From positions 5,146,001-5,210,000 of the forward strand of contig OY727102.1 in assembly GCA_963402885.1 (NCBI GenBank): a stretch of DNA of 64,000 bases, written 5' to 3'. The notes beneath the pieces are model-generated. The model made no database searches. It was not told the origin of the DNA and was given only the letters and a program-made list of their open reading frames with translations. Below, in pieces: positions 10,201-21,676 of this stretch. Numbering within the stretch: the first letter of the stretch is position 1; each line of letters begins with the position of its first letter. Position numbers and translations under genes: made by a program. Source of the stretch: Antedon bifida (Eukaryota; Echinodermata; Crinoidea; Comatulida; Antedonidae).

Positions 10201-13200
10201 ATGTGGATTTCAATTTTGTTTGCCGGTTTAGCGATTCTATCACTTGTGGTTATTCCTGATGATTTTGAATACTTTGTGAGTGATATACCAAGTAAGTAAC
10301 ACTGGTCATCAACATAGCATAGAACCAACCGCCCTTAAAAAACACAAGTAGGCCTATAGAACATTATGTGAGTTTGTTTATATATATTGTTTTAAGGTTT
10401 ATTTAAAGAGCATATATATTATATGTAGTTATATACATTTCTATATCAATCACGGGCAATTGCTTCCAATCTAGGCCTACTCGGTGCCCTCTGTGTATTT
10501 TCTAAGGCTCTGTCTACACTATCAAACTAGTTTGACCTAAAAAGTGTAATTTGCCTAAATATGGTAGTGATATGCCCAAATATGGTAGCCGATATTTCAC
10601 TATGCCATGTTCATCATATTTTGTCACATAAAGTTTGATAGTGTAGACAGAGCATTATATCGAGTCACTGTACATCCCTCCTTGCTATCGATGTTTTGTA
10701 AAACGGTGGTACATTTAGCTTTGTCTGGTGACTTCTCACTCTGTTTTTGCTCAGTCTATGCATCAATCTTTTTAAAAATACTTCGATTATCTTCTGTACT
10801 CTAAATTCACGTTCGTTGCTCTCTATCGTCGTACCGGCCCTCTGTGCCTAAACGAATCCTGTTGATCTTTCCTGTTAATCGACAGCAACTTCTTAAGTAT
10901 TCTGTATTCTTTTCTTTTTTAGTAACTAGGAGATTTGTGTCTATTTTCTTCGTCATCACTGCCACTGTGTCATTCTTCACGCAATCCAATAAACAGAGAA
11001 AAGTACAGGACAATATGAGAAGAAAACCAAGAAGCACATGTATGGATGGAATGAAAGCAATTACTATTGATGAATATGGCGATGACGTAATCAGATTAAC
11101 AAGTAATAATCCTCGGCCTGAAAATCTTCAAGATTATGAACTTTTGATCCGTGTAAAAGCATCGTCAATCAATCCCATCGATATTAGAATAAGTGAAGGA
11201 TATGGAAGCCGAGTATTCAACAAAATAAGACGAGGAATGAATGTACGTCTAACATTTATCTTAATTTATGTACCCATAGTTTTGTTTTTTTTTACATAAT
11301 TTTTGTTGAATGTATGTACCGTACATTTAAATACATTTAAATGGTTACCTGACAAGCAATTCAAGTGGGCTTTAATATACTTTTCACATTAAGATATAGT
11401 CTTTGTTGAATGATTGGTCGATAGCAATTACTGTATATAGTAGTTTAGTTTTTGTGCAACGCATTTTGAAAACTTAAATAAAATGTAATCATTATTAGTA
11501 TTTTTTTTTATCAGTACCCTGCTGGAGATGGAAAGGAATTCCCCATTACTCTTGGTAGAGATTGTGCAGGAATTGTAGAGGCAGTTGGAGACAAGGTTAA
11601 GATATTCAAACCGGGACAAGAGGTTAGATTTCTATCATTTTTTATTAGTATAAGGTATAATAATGAATACTAAATAATTGAAACTCGAAGAAATAACCAT
11701 TCATTATACCGTGTCAATAAGGTTGGGCCATGGAGGTATAAAAAAAATTTGGTTGGGCGCAACACAAGAATGAAACGCAACGAACAAGCTAGTTGACCAA
11801 TGACAAGCGCAGTAGAAGCCATTGGTAGAAGCTATTGGTCAAATGACCTATGTTGCGCTTACGTAAGAGAAGAACCTTTCTTTAGATCAGTGGTTTAGAC
11901 GGGACACTAACTTTACATATTTTTACAGATTTGGGGAGCAATAGAAGTGGCCAGACCCTATGGATGTTTAGCAGAGTTGGTTGTTGTAAAGGAACATGAG
12001 ATTAGTCTTAAGCCCAAAGGGCTTACATTTGAGCAAGCAGCCTCAATTCCGTATGTATTTTTGACGACATGGAGCGCAATAGAAGGTTGCATATCAGAGA
12101 AAACTGCAAAGGGGAAAAGGTAACGGCGTACATGTACATATAAATAATCAAATTAATTTTTATTTTTTCAGAAATAAATACTATATAAGTGTAAATGCCC
12201 TTGTTTTAGTATTTATTTACATTTTGACTAATGCTTTTTTCATTTGCGCTGTTCAAGAACAAAGCAAGTACACACCCTGTGTTGTTGCAGAAATGTGCAT
12301 TATTTTGATAAACCCAATGTTCCTACCATTCTGGGCTGCCACTGTAAACTCGAGTTATAGTTCCGATATTGTTAATATATTCAAATTGTGCTCTTTACAA
12401 TATAATAGTATACCACCATAAGTTACAGAGAAGAGTCATAATTCTAAATTATCGATACTAAATGCCATAATAATATTTTAATATCAATTATCTTTTAAGA
12501 GTATTGGTATTGGCTGGAACTGGTGGAATAGGAACGTTTGCTATCCAACTTTTCAAAGCTTGGGGATGTTACGTCACCACTACTTGCAGCACAACTGGAA
12601 TACCATTGGTTGAAAAACTCGGTGCTGACAACGTAATCGATTATAGGAAACAAGAATTTTCTGAAGCTCTTAAAAACGAAGAGAAGTAAGTATTCATGCG
12701 CGCGGGAATCAATACGAACCGATTGTTTAAACAATTTTATCATGAATTACGACTGAATTATAAAATACAAGCGCGAGCCATCCACAAAAGTCTACTAATT
12801 TTAACATTTGTACAATTCATAAGGCACATACAATAATCCCCTAAAATTACAATTACTATTTCAACGTCTAAACATCGTTCTTTACCAAATTTGTTCCTAA
12901 TTTTTTTTTACATGACATCAGATATTAGGCCACCGCCTCATGGTGTGGTGGAAAAGGAGGACTTATAATTCTGTGAACCCCAAACACAGTAGCTCGCATA
13001 GCTTTAACTCTATTCACGCAATCCCCGCACCACCACCCCCAGCCTACGCGCTCCTCTGGTAAACAAGTAAGCATATTGGGCTATTGAAAGGAAAGGACGC
13101 CGATCCGTTTTTGAATTACACCTGGCAGCCGAAAAAAGGGAAACATACCATCATGTCCCCAGGATCTGCACCCGTGTGACGTGCCTCTAACACAATTAAT

Positions 13201-14264
13201 GAGGATTATGACGTCAGGCGCTGACGAGTACTTTTAAGGAGTGACGTTTGAGAATCGTTGTTTATAATAATCAATCTCTAAATTTGTTTTAAATTGTTTC
13301 TGTTTGTGCCCACAGATTTGATTTCATTTTAGACACCATGGGTCCAAAATTCTACGATTCATGCTTTAGCGTTTGTAAACGTTCTGGACGAATTGTTTCT
13401 CTGGTTTCACCTGTAATGCTTCTTACCGATAAACACGGTCTCATACTTGGCGGCATCAGAATCTTTTTGAAATACTTACAATTAAATTTATTACGGGTAC
13501 GTAATTTGATGGTAACTATTATAGTTAAATATTCAACTTTTGTATTGTTGAGTGTTGCTAAACAGCTAAACAGCTATCTTCGCCCCTTATTGATTTTCCG
13601 TGTACGTAATTGGCAGTATTAATCCATCACTTGCAGAATTAAACAATATTCAATAAAAATGCAAGGCACCAATTATCACGGTTATAAAATAACCATGTAA
13701 AATAAAAGATTTTCAGATATTTGCATATAAAGTTCTAGAAAGCCGGTTCGTACGAAAATAAAATTATTGTAAAAACTTATAAATATCACTATTCATAAAT
13801 ACTGTTGTGTTTCACAGAGATTATTAGGAAAAAGACTTTCGTGGGGATTCTTTTCAGCAAACGGAAGAGCTTTGAAGTATATTCGCAAACTCGTCGACAG
13901 TGGAAAGGTTTGACGTTTATTTTATGTTTATCTTTTAAAATAATGTATTATTCTGTGTAAGTTAGTAGTAAATCTAAAGCTCTGTCTACACTATCAAACT
14001 TTATGTGACAAAAAAAACGTGATGTGCCCATATAGACATGATCATATCACTACCATATTTTGTGCACATCACACTTTTTTGTCAAACTAGTTTGATAGTG
14101 TAGACTGAGCTTTAGATTTACTAACTAACTTACTAATAAACTTATAATACACTTTGCAGATTCAACCAGTTGTTGAGAAATCGTATTCCGTTGAAGATTT
14201 TAAAAGTGCATTCGAGCACGTATCAACAGGACATTCTAGAGGAAAAACTATCATCACTTTTTAA
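10201..14264 (+). CDS. RTN4IP1: RTN4IP1-like NAD(P)H oxidoreductase (reticulon-4-interacting protein 1 homologue)
   Basis: Zinc-free medium-chain dehydrogenase/quinone oxidoreductase; the vertebrate protein is mitochondrial and works in coenzyme Q and respiratory-complex biogenesis. Eight coding exons: 10201-10291, 10923-11242, 11515-11622, 11929-12119, 12500-12685, 13316-13496, 13818-13907 and 14160-14264, giving 423 residues. The GroES-like domain (about 75-200) contains [18 protein letters not shown] and [17 protein letters not shown]. The Rossmann domain has [21 protein letters not shown], with GxGGxG at residues 243-248, then [12 protein letters not shown] and FDFILDTMG. The C-terminus is [13 protein letters not shown]. 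The N-terminus is odd: two hydrophobic segments (residues 3-18, and [15 protein letters not shown] from exon 2) replace a classical presequence. A noncoding exon probably ends at 9989 (CAG before GTAAGG) and splices to 10194. ATTAAA lies near 14375. Two MITEs lie in its introns. Confidence 0.9.
10503..10657. mobile_element. TA-flanked MITE, copy 3 (RTN4IP1 intron 1)
   Basis: Inverted ends GGCTCTGTCTACACTATCAA and GATAGTGTAGACAGAGC with TA borders. Same family as 6460-6625. Confidence 0.8.
11740..11885. repeat. Dispersed element related to the 39614 MITE (RTN4IP1 intron)
   Basis: Contains CGCAACGAACAAG, GACCAATGACAAGCG, a partial hairpin around CCATTGGTAGAAGCTATTGG, and TTGCGCTTACGT. The order of words matches the element at 39614-39754, suggesting the same short element family. 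Its exact ends are unclear. Confidence 0.4.
13974..14114. mobile_element. TA-flanked MITE, copy 4 (RTN4IP1 last intron)
   Basis: Strong palindrome with ends CTCTGTCTACACTATCAAAC and its inverse, TA borders, ending 45 bases before the last coding exon. Same family as 6460-6625. Confidence 0.82.
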
Positions 14265-15733
14265 ATGCAGGGTTACCGCTTAATTCGTTTGAGCACAAAC
14301 TTAATTTTAGTTGGATTATATATCTATATAAAAGTTGTTTTAAAGAGTTTCTGGAAGTGAATATTTCCAGGAGAAATTAAAATAGCCACCTGGAAGAATT
14401 AATAGGGACTAGGGAAACACGACGGTTAGGGGGTGACGATGATTATCATGTGTTCGCTAGAGCGTAAAATCATATACAGTCAACATAGCCGTTTTATTAG
14501 TTACGCACCCTTGAGCGAAGACGACGACCGGCAGTATCTCTCTCCCTATCTAATGCCAGTAGCTTAGACCAAATACAGTTTGTCTAATATACCTAGTTAA
14601 AGATGTATTGTCCCTTGGAACACAAAAAAGTAAAGTCAAAATATTCTAAATTTAAATTGGCCATATCAAAGTAATATTAAAGTTATTCACTTTAAGTCGA
14701 AAATTCGAGCCAAAAACAACAAGTTTACGTAATTAACAGGTAAATTAGTTTGATTACATTTCGTCTAGAAAATCGTCGCGAGCTAAAGTAAACAAAGATT
14801 TAAAACCATGAGTATGCATTATGCATATTCTAATTTGGATTGTTTACAACTCGTCACTGTTGAGAAGGTGCTTTCACACAGATCGCGTGGAAGTTTTATG
14901 ATTATGCATACAGAGTAGCCAAACAAGCGAGTTCCATTATAGGACATGTTTTGATCCAAAACTTTGACTGGAAGTCAAAGTTATTTTTTGAACAAAAAAA
15001 AACGTCTGTATTTCAGTTAAATGATTTTTTTTTCGACTAATTTTTGGTGAAAGTTAATAACTATTATGATACTTCAAAATGACCCACTTTTTTTCGAAAT
15101 CTTTTATTTTCAATTTTTTTGGAATTAGTCAAAGGGACAATACATCTTTAAAACATTAGGCAACTGTTGAAATTACCTGTAGACATGCTTCTGTTTCAAA
15201 CAGTACATCATTTTAAAGTATAAATGTCTATTATTGAGAAATAAAAGACTAATTTGATCCAAGAATGTATGTGCAGCACAATTACTTAAAAAAAATATGT
15301 ATGTGGCTCTATCATTTACTGTATTTGTGAACAGCAATAGTTCTTTTTTTTTTGGGTTACGAGTTGCTGGTCTTGAAGTTGCAAGAGACGAGTGTTTGGT
15401 TGTAGACCGCACCTTAAGCCTTATTTAGGTTTGAAGCCAGTCATGTGTTTGGGTTATAATGGATGAACTTTTCAATGAGACAACCAGACAGGTTGCAACA
15501 TAACCAGGATGAGAAAGACTTCAGTCTTTACTAGACATCAATCTAATAATAATGTTGACGCAAACCAATTAGAGTTTTTAGGTTAGATTTAGGTGAGCAA
15601 GATAACCAAGTCGATCTGATTGTCAGTACACTGCAAGTCCATCAAAAATAAACATACAAACTAGGTATTTTACAATTTTTATTAGGACATTTTTTTCCTA
15701 CTACACCTGCACATATGAGATGTTTGTTGTCAT
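14265..15733. other. Convergent intergenic region between RTN4IP1 and RPS7
   Basis: Holds both 3' UTRs: RTN4IP1 from the left, and RPS7 from the right with the AATAAA complement at 15678-15683. A 553-bp MITE occupies 14598-15150. No coding exon is seen; the open frame at 15173-15412 has no recognisable features. Confidence 0.5.
14598..15150. mobile_element. TA-flanked MITE with ends AAGATGTATTGTCCCTT
   Basis: TAAAGATGTATTGTCCCTTG at the left and its reverse complement at the right end (CAAAGGGACAATACATCTTTA region), with TA at both outer edges. About 550 bp, AT-rich, no transposase frame. Confidence 0.75.
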
Positions 15734-17545
15734 TTACAAAACAAACTCTGGGAACTGGAAGTGTACTTCTTTTCCAGTTAGTTTCTTGTAGACAGCTGTG
15801 TAGGTATCAAGCTAAAAGACAAAACACGAAAGAAGAAATGTAATCAGTAGCACACCTAACAAAGATGTCCAGAATGGAGAACATGGAATATTTTTTTATT
15901 GATTTGTTATTTTGAAACAAAATCACCAAAAGTTGAAAGCACGATAACAGGGCCATAGCCAGCACGAGGCAGACTTTCAATTTTCACCACCCACCCCATT
16001 TCCCTAGCACAGATCGTCATATTTTATATTATTAATTATATTTAAAGCATCTTTGCCTTGTCTGTTTTTAACTGCTCGCTACGGCCTTGAATAACCTACT
16101 TTAAAAAAAATAAAACTCACCTTATGTTCAACAGTTGTTTGTTGGGCCTTGTCTAAATGAACTTTTACAATCCGAGAACAGTCCTGCTTTATTCTAATCC
16201 TCTTGCCGACAATCTCAGAAGGGAACACTAAATCTTCCAAAATGCTTTCGTGAACGGCCGTCAGAGTTCTGCTTCGTGGACGCTTCTGCTTTCCTTTGTT
16301 TCTTGATTTTCTTGTTGGTTTAGGAAGGATCCTTCGCTACATTGCCATAAAAACAAGGAAAAACAATTTGTTTAAATACAATCACTTAATAGTAGCATTA
16401 ATGGGTGGGTAAAGAGTCATTTTGAAAATGTAGCAACCAAATCACATATTTAAATGGAAGGTATTGGCACATTTGTGAATTCATAACATAATATACTTCA
16501 ATTTCAAAATACTTATGGACCATCATAAGGAATTGATTTCTCAGGGATATGACATGTTAACTTAACCATTAATTGAATTAAACATCACATGCTATTCATT
16601 ATTTGAATGATTCTATTGAACATTAAACTTTTTGTAAATAGGAGGTTGACTGCATTAAAAAATCAACATGTAGAGAGTGTCGTCTATAACTGTCCTACTC
16701 TGCATTCAAAATTGGAGCGCTGCCTTTTGAATGGCTTAGCTAGTCTTGGGTGATGATTCTAGATTAAAACAATAAAAATGAATGACCATGAGACTCACCT
16801 GGGCAATAAAGACCACATGTTTGCCACTGAACTTCTTTTCCAGCTCACGCACAAGACGTGTTTGTACCTTCTGGAATGATCTCAGCTGTGGTACTGGCAC
16901 AAAGATAATAATGGCTTTTTTAGGGCCAACATCTACCTCCTTTGCTCCAGATATAAACAGCTCTCTCAACTGACTTTTTAAATCAGAGTTCATTTCAAGC
17001 TCAAGCAGAGCCTACAATGAGAAATGTTGAAAATATTTATCATAGTTTATTATTTATAGGTTTTAAGGTTTTTCACACAGGGCACAAAGTCCGTTAGCGC
17101 AATGCAAGTAATTTGACCCATCATGACAGATCAATATGATAGTATTTATTGTCCTTTTTATAACTAGGTACAAATGAAATTTGGTTGGTTGATTTACATA
17201 CAATATACAAATATAATGAAAACAAAAAAGCGTTTAACCAATAAATTAAAGAGATTTAACGAAATTGCTATTAAATATGTGAATAGAATTATAAACAAAT
17301 TATATGTTATGATTGTCGTAATTACTTGAACTGCGTCCTAGTGGGAAACAAGCTTTCAAGTAAATATACATAATTTAGAATTTCCAAAAAAAAGAAGAAT
17401 CAAGAAAAAAACAAGAAATGTTACCAATACAAGTAAATGAAACACAAGGTAATATATAACAAACCTGGGAAATGGAAAGTTCAAAATCATCGGCTGTTTC
17501 GCCTTCTGGCTTCATAATCTTCACCCCTGGATTGAACACGGCCAT
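15734..17545 (-). CDS. RPS7: 40S ribosomal protein S7 (eS7)
   Basis: Small-subunit ribosomal protein needed for 18S rRNA processing. Four coding exons on the minus strand: 17545-17465, 17011-16799, 16336-16121 and 15811-15734, giving 195 residues (human 194). The protein starts [16 protein letters not shown] and contains [55 protein letters not shown], the basic [20 protein letters not shown] stretch, [20 protein letters not shown] and a QFPEFVL end, all family hallmarks. The start ATG at 17545 lies five bases after an acceptor (TTGCAG before ACAAAATGG), so a noncoding 5' exon lies upstream; I could not place it. AATAAA (complement) is at 15678. Divergently paired with RNASEH1. Confidence 0.97.
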
Positions 17546-17550
17546 TTTGT

Positions 17551-18684
17551 CTGCAATTTAAACATTTCATCACTATTAATAATACTGATACATACATACT
17601 CACATTGTATTAAACATAATTATGAGGTGTATAACCAAAGAATATATACAGGCTATCTAGCCTAACTTCAGCTAAAGCCTCAGTAACAAAACCTCTTTAC
17701 CTTCTTATCAGGGATTCCCTTTACCATGCTACTACAGCATTCGACTCCGCCTACTTAAGTCAAATCTAATGGGACTGGTATAAAAAGTTGTAAAGTATAC
17801 TTATATTATAGGATTAGGAAAGAATTGGGACTTCCATAAAAATTCGACTTTCCCTGATTTTTCAACTTGCGTGAATTCGACTGTACTTAAAAAGCCTTCA
17901 CAATTACTACTAGTACTACAGTAATAATATAGAGGCCTAGCTACCTCTCTGCAGACCCCAGACAGACGCCCACCCCACAGGAATTCCCCCACACAGTCCA
18001 GCCCAGGAAGAATTGTTAAATTGACAAATGTTAGGCTAGGCCTAGCCTAGACGTAAATAAAGTTTTAACACTTAAATTGAATCGCTTTATTTATTATATT
18101 TTAATTATAGTAACTAGGCCCTTTAGTTTTTATTTAAAGCATGCCTATAATCTCCTCACTGACATAATAGGGCCTGGTTTACACAGTAGGCTACGTCTGC
18201 CACCAGTGAAACGTACAGAAATACCAAGCATGATTATCTCTAAAATTACATGTTTTATTCAAACCATCGAAACGTAAAAGGTATTAAAATAGAAGAAATA
18301 TACATATGAAAACATGATACAAGTTTTATTTTACAATAAATTGATAAATATGTTGAATAAAAGGTAACTTTAGTTACAATAAAAAAAATATTACCACAAC
18401 ATACACAATTATTAGGCCAAAGAGGTCGACCTTTCATTTGCAGAATACAATTTATTTTTACTGAAAAATAAAAAAAGCCTTTAAAATAAATAATTTACCA
18501 CAGAATGATGTTCTATAAAACTTGTTATACACAATTATATTAACATAAATTATTTCATGATATTTTATTATTTAAAGTATACATAAAATTCATAACAATG
18601 TTGGAATAATGGCAAAAAAAGGTCAATTGTTATGGTTGAATGGTTTGGTCAAAAAAGTAGTTCAAAATAAAGATGTGATTTTGA
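17551..18684. promoter_or_regulatory. Head-to-head intergenic region of RPS7 and RNASEH1
   Basis: About 1.1 kb between the RPS7 coding exon (minus) and the RNASEH1 start (plus). It must hold the RPS7 noncoding first exon and both promoters. No TATA box or pyrimidine-tract start site can be fixed with confidence. TAGGCCTA motifs occur near 17995-18050. The frames at 17801-17992, 18077-18277 and 18255-18437 show no family features. Confidence 0.45.
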
Positions 18685-21676
18685 ATGAAATTGATACATA
18701 AACGATTGCTCTTCTCATTTTCGTTTGCAATAATTAGACAAATGCCGTTTTATGCAGTGCGAAAGGGGCGAAAGATTGGTATTTTCAAAACATGGTAGGT
18801 AGGCAGGCTAAGCTCTAGGCCTACAGTACAGGCGGCACCACCAGCAGTACACACACTTCACTACTAGGGCCTACCTACACTGCTGCTGCAGCCTGCACGA
18901 TGGCAGGCAGGACTGAAACTGTATGTCGATCGTTTCAGCCCGGTAGGGTTTTAAGAAATAAAATGTTATCAAGTGTGTTTAATCAGGGAGGTAGACCTAC
19001 ACCTCCTGGTTTAATGATATTTACCCAATTAATTTCCTTTAAAAAAAATGCTGTATTTACTGTTAATCAATACCTAATAAATAATGTTTTTATATTTTAA
19101 TTTACATTTTCTAGGGATGAATGTCAAAAACAAGTACACCAATTCCAAGGCGCTCAGTTTAAAAAGTTTTCAACTGAAGATGAGGCGAATAATTTTATTG
19201 GATCGGTACCAAAACCACCACAGACTTCATGGTCAAGACAAACATATAGACAATCGACAAAACGATCAACAGTACTTTTAGGTACCTTTCTTTAAAAATA
19301 AAAATCAGTATAATATAAAGCCCAAAGGTTTTTCTTTTTTACCAAAATTAATTGTTGACATACCAGTACTGAAAAACTTAAATCCCTCCCAACCCTACCA
19401 GTGTTAACTCCTGTAGGTCAATCCTAGCAGTAAGAGAATGACGCTTACTTTTCATTTATTTCAGAAAGTGATGCCTCGACGTATAAGAAAAGTAAAGTAC
19501 AACACAGTTATGGTGGCAGTGATTCGCCACTCGAATCTGTGGAAAGTATGTTTTAATTAGTTTGTCTACTCTCAAATATGTAGTAAAACCCAAGTACAGT
19601 ACAGTCAACTCACACAATACAAGAATCCATGAAAACCAAAAATTCTAACTATTACTGACTGACAACAAGCTGGTTCAGGGCAGTCAATGTGTCATTGGAC
19701 GTAACCTGGACCTAGAGACCATCCTAATTGTTGAGGCGGGAGCGAGGAACCACATCCTGCACTTCCCTGCATACATACAATATATTGACACAACCAAGTT
19801 AGGCCGTCAGTCATCTGAAAGCTTCTTTCTATTGAAGTGGCTTTATAAGAAAACCAGATAATAACTTGGATGTCTCTGTTGGCACATGTCATCACACCAT
19901 TTCACCACATCTTTAAATTTTAGCAAGTATCCTTTTATCTGGGGGAAATTTATCAAAGGGAAATTTTATATTTAATCTGTTTACTTTTCGACAGCACATT
20001 GAAAATAACGTTACTTATTAGCTGCTTCCATTTTTGCATGTACTTAGAACCAACCGTCGTATATACTGATGGAAGTTGTACAAAAAATGGAAGGGCAGGA
20101 GCACGGGCTGGAGTTGGAGTGTACTGGGGTCCAGATCATCCTTGGAATGTTAGTGAGAAACTGTACGGAAATCAGACAAACCAAAGAGCTGAGTTAACAG
20201 TATGTCACGGCATGTGTTTGTTCACAGGATAATTTCACATTCAGATTTCAGAACAGATTTCAAAACAGATTTCAAATTGATGTAACATTTCAGAATGCCA
20301 GTAAATCATACAGTCAAAAATAACCTATTTAATGCAGTCTGGTTTTCCCTAGAAATACTTATACTTACAATTTGTGACCACCTACAACCTACTGTGTAGT
20401 TGGTCATAGCATGGAATGTCTCCGCATGTACACAATAAATTAACTAGGTCATCACATAGCTCCCTATGACTACCATAACAGGCACCATCCCTTCAGAAAT
20501 TCACTATTTTAGTCAGAGCTCTGAATTGTAGAGAATGTATATATACATTTATTATTTAAATACAGCAATCTTTTCTATTTGCAGGCTGCTCTTCGTGCGA
20601 TTGAAGTAGCAAAGAAGAACGATTTAGAGTATATAGAATTAAAAACAGACAGTATATACACAATTAAATGTAAGTTATATTGGTCTTAGTAATCGGCAAA
20701 ATTGAATTTCTGTCAGGAACAAATTTAACAAATGTTTACATTCTTTTATTTTAAAAATAACTTTCTGGTTAATTTGTTCACCACACCTTTAATAATTTGT
20801 AATGGGTGCATTAGAATTGTCTGCATATCTTTTGCTATCAGGTGCTATATACACAATTAAATGTAAGTTATATTGGTCTTAGTAATCGGCATAATTGAAT
20901 TTCTGTCAGGAAAAAATTTAACAAATGTTTACATTCTTTTATTTTAAAAATAACTTTCTGGTTAATTTGTTCACCACACCTTTAATAATTTGTAATGGGT
21001 GCATTAGAATTGTCTGCATATCTTTTGCTATCAGGTGCTACAGAATGGATTGATAGATGGAAAGAAAATGGTTGGAAAACGAGTAAAAATGGCAATGTTC
21101 TTAACAAAGATTTAATTCAGGAACTTGATGAGGCTAGGATGGATATAACTGTGAAATGGGTATGTTTATTGGTTTTATTACAATTTTCATGTTCAATGTT
21201 TGAATGAGTATTTGGCTATAAAAATGTAGCTCGAATCAATACTGTTTGTGTACAGATTATATTTCATGAAATCTCTGTTGTATTAATAATAAGTAGATAA
21301 ACCCTATAGTATAAAGGTGATACAAAAACAATGTGTCCCCTCAATAGGGGTTTCTGCTGAATAGGGGTTAGATAGTGTTTAAACATGTATTTGAACCCCT
21401 TTAAGTGGACAACTCTGAAAACCAGCACAGTGTTATTAGGGGTGTCCCTTGAATATTGGTTGCCTGTAATGTTAAAACATGTGCATTTGAATAATAAACG
21501 ATTCCCTGCTCTTACCATACCAATGGCCAGTTATTAATTAGATGTTCATATTGTTTGGTCAAATATGATATTCTTTTTTGTTCTGCTTTCAGAAATATGT
21601 TCCTGGTCACAAAGGTATTCATGGAAATGAGGAAGCTGACAGATTAGCAAATATTGGAGCAAAAAAGCAAAAATAA
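18685..21676 (+). CDS. RNASEH1: Ribonuclease H1 (with mitochondrial and nuclear start codons)
   Basis: Cuts the RNA strand of RNA-DNA hybrids in nucleus and mitochondria. Seven coding exons: 18685-18794, 19115-19281, 19465-19545, 20048-20199, 20585-20669, 21035-21159 and 21593-21676, giving 267 residues from the first ATG or 248 from the second (18742). The hybrid-binding domain runs [20 protein letters not shown] then [20 protein letters not shown]. The catalytic acids are in VYTDGS, NQRAELTAALRAIE, LKTDS and NEEADRLAN. The basic, acid-free extension [19 protein letters not shown] before the second Met resembles a mitochondrial presequence, as in vertebrate RNASEH1; an in-frame TGA precedes it directly. 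A 193-bp tandem duplication at the exon 5/intron/exon 6 junction creates a possible extra 21-base exon (20842-20862). AATAAA is at 22003. Confidence 0.95.
20653..21038 (+). repeat. 193-bp tandem duplication spanning an intron of RNASEH1
   Basis: 20653-20845 and 20846-21038 are nearly identical, with about two or three mismatches seen by eye. Each unit carries the last 17 bases of exon 5, its donor GTAAGT, the intron and the acceptor TATCAG. A 21-base segment at 20842-20862 is therefore bordered by a good acceptor and a good donor in the correct phase. Confidence 0.93.

Noticed and set aside
18900-19100. Frame starting [15 protein letters not shown] near RNASEH1
   Set aside because: Lies in RNASEH1 intron 1; the true exons 18685-18794 and 19115-19281 join in phase and reproduce the hybrid-binding domain.
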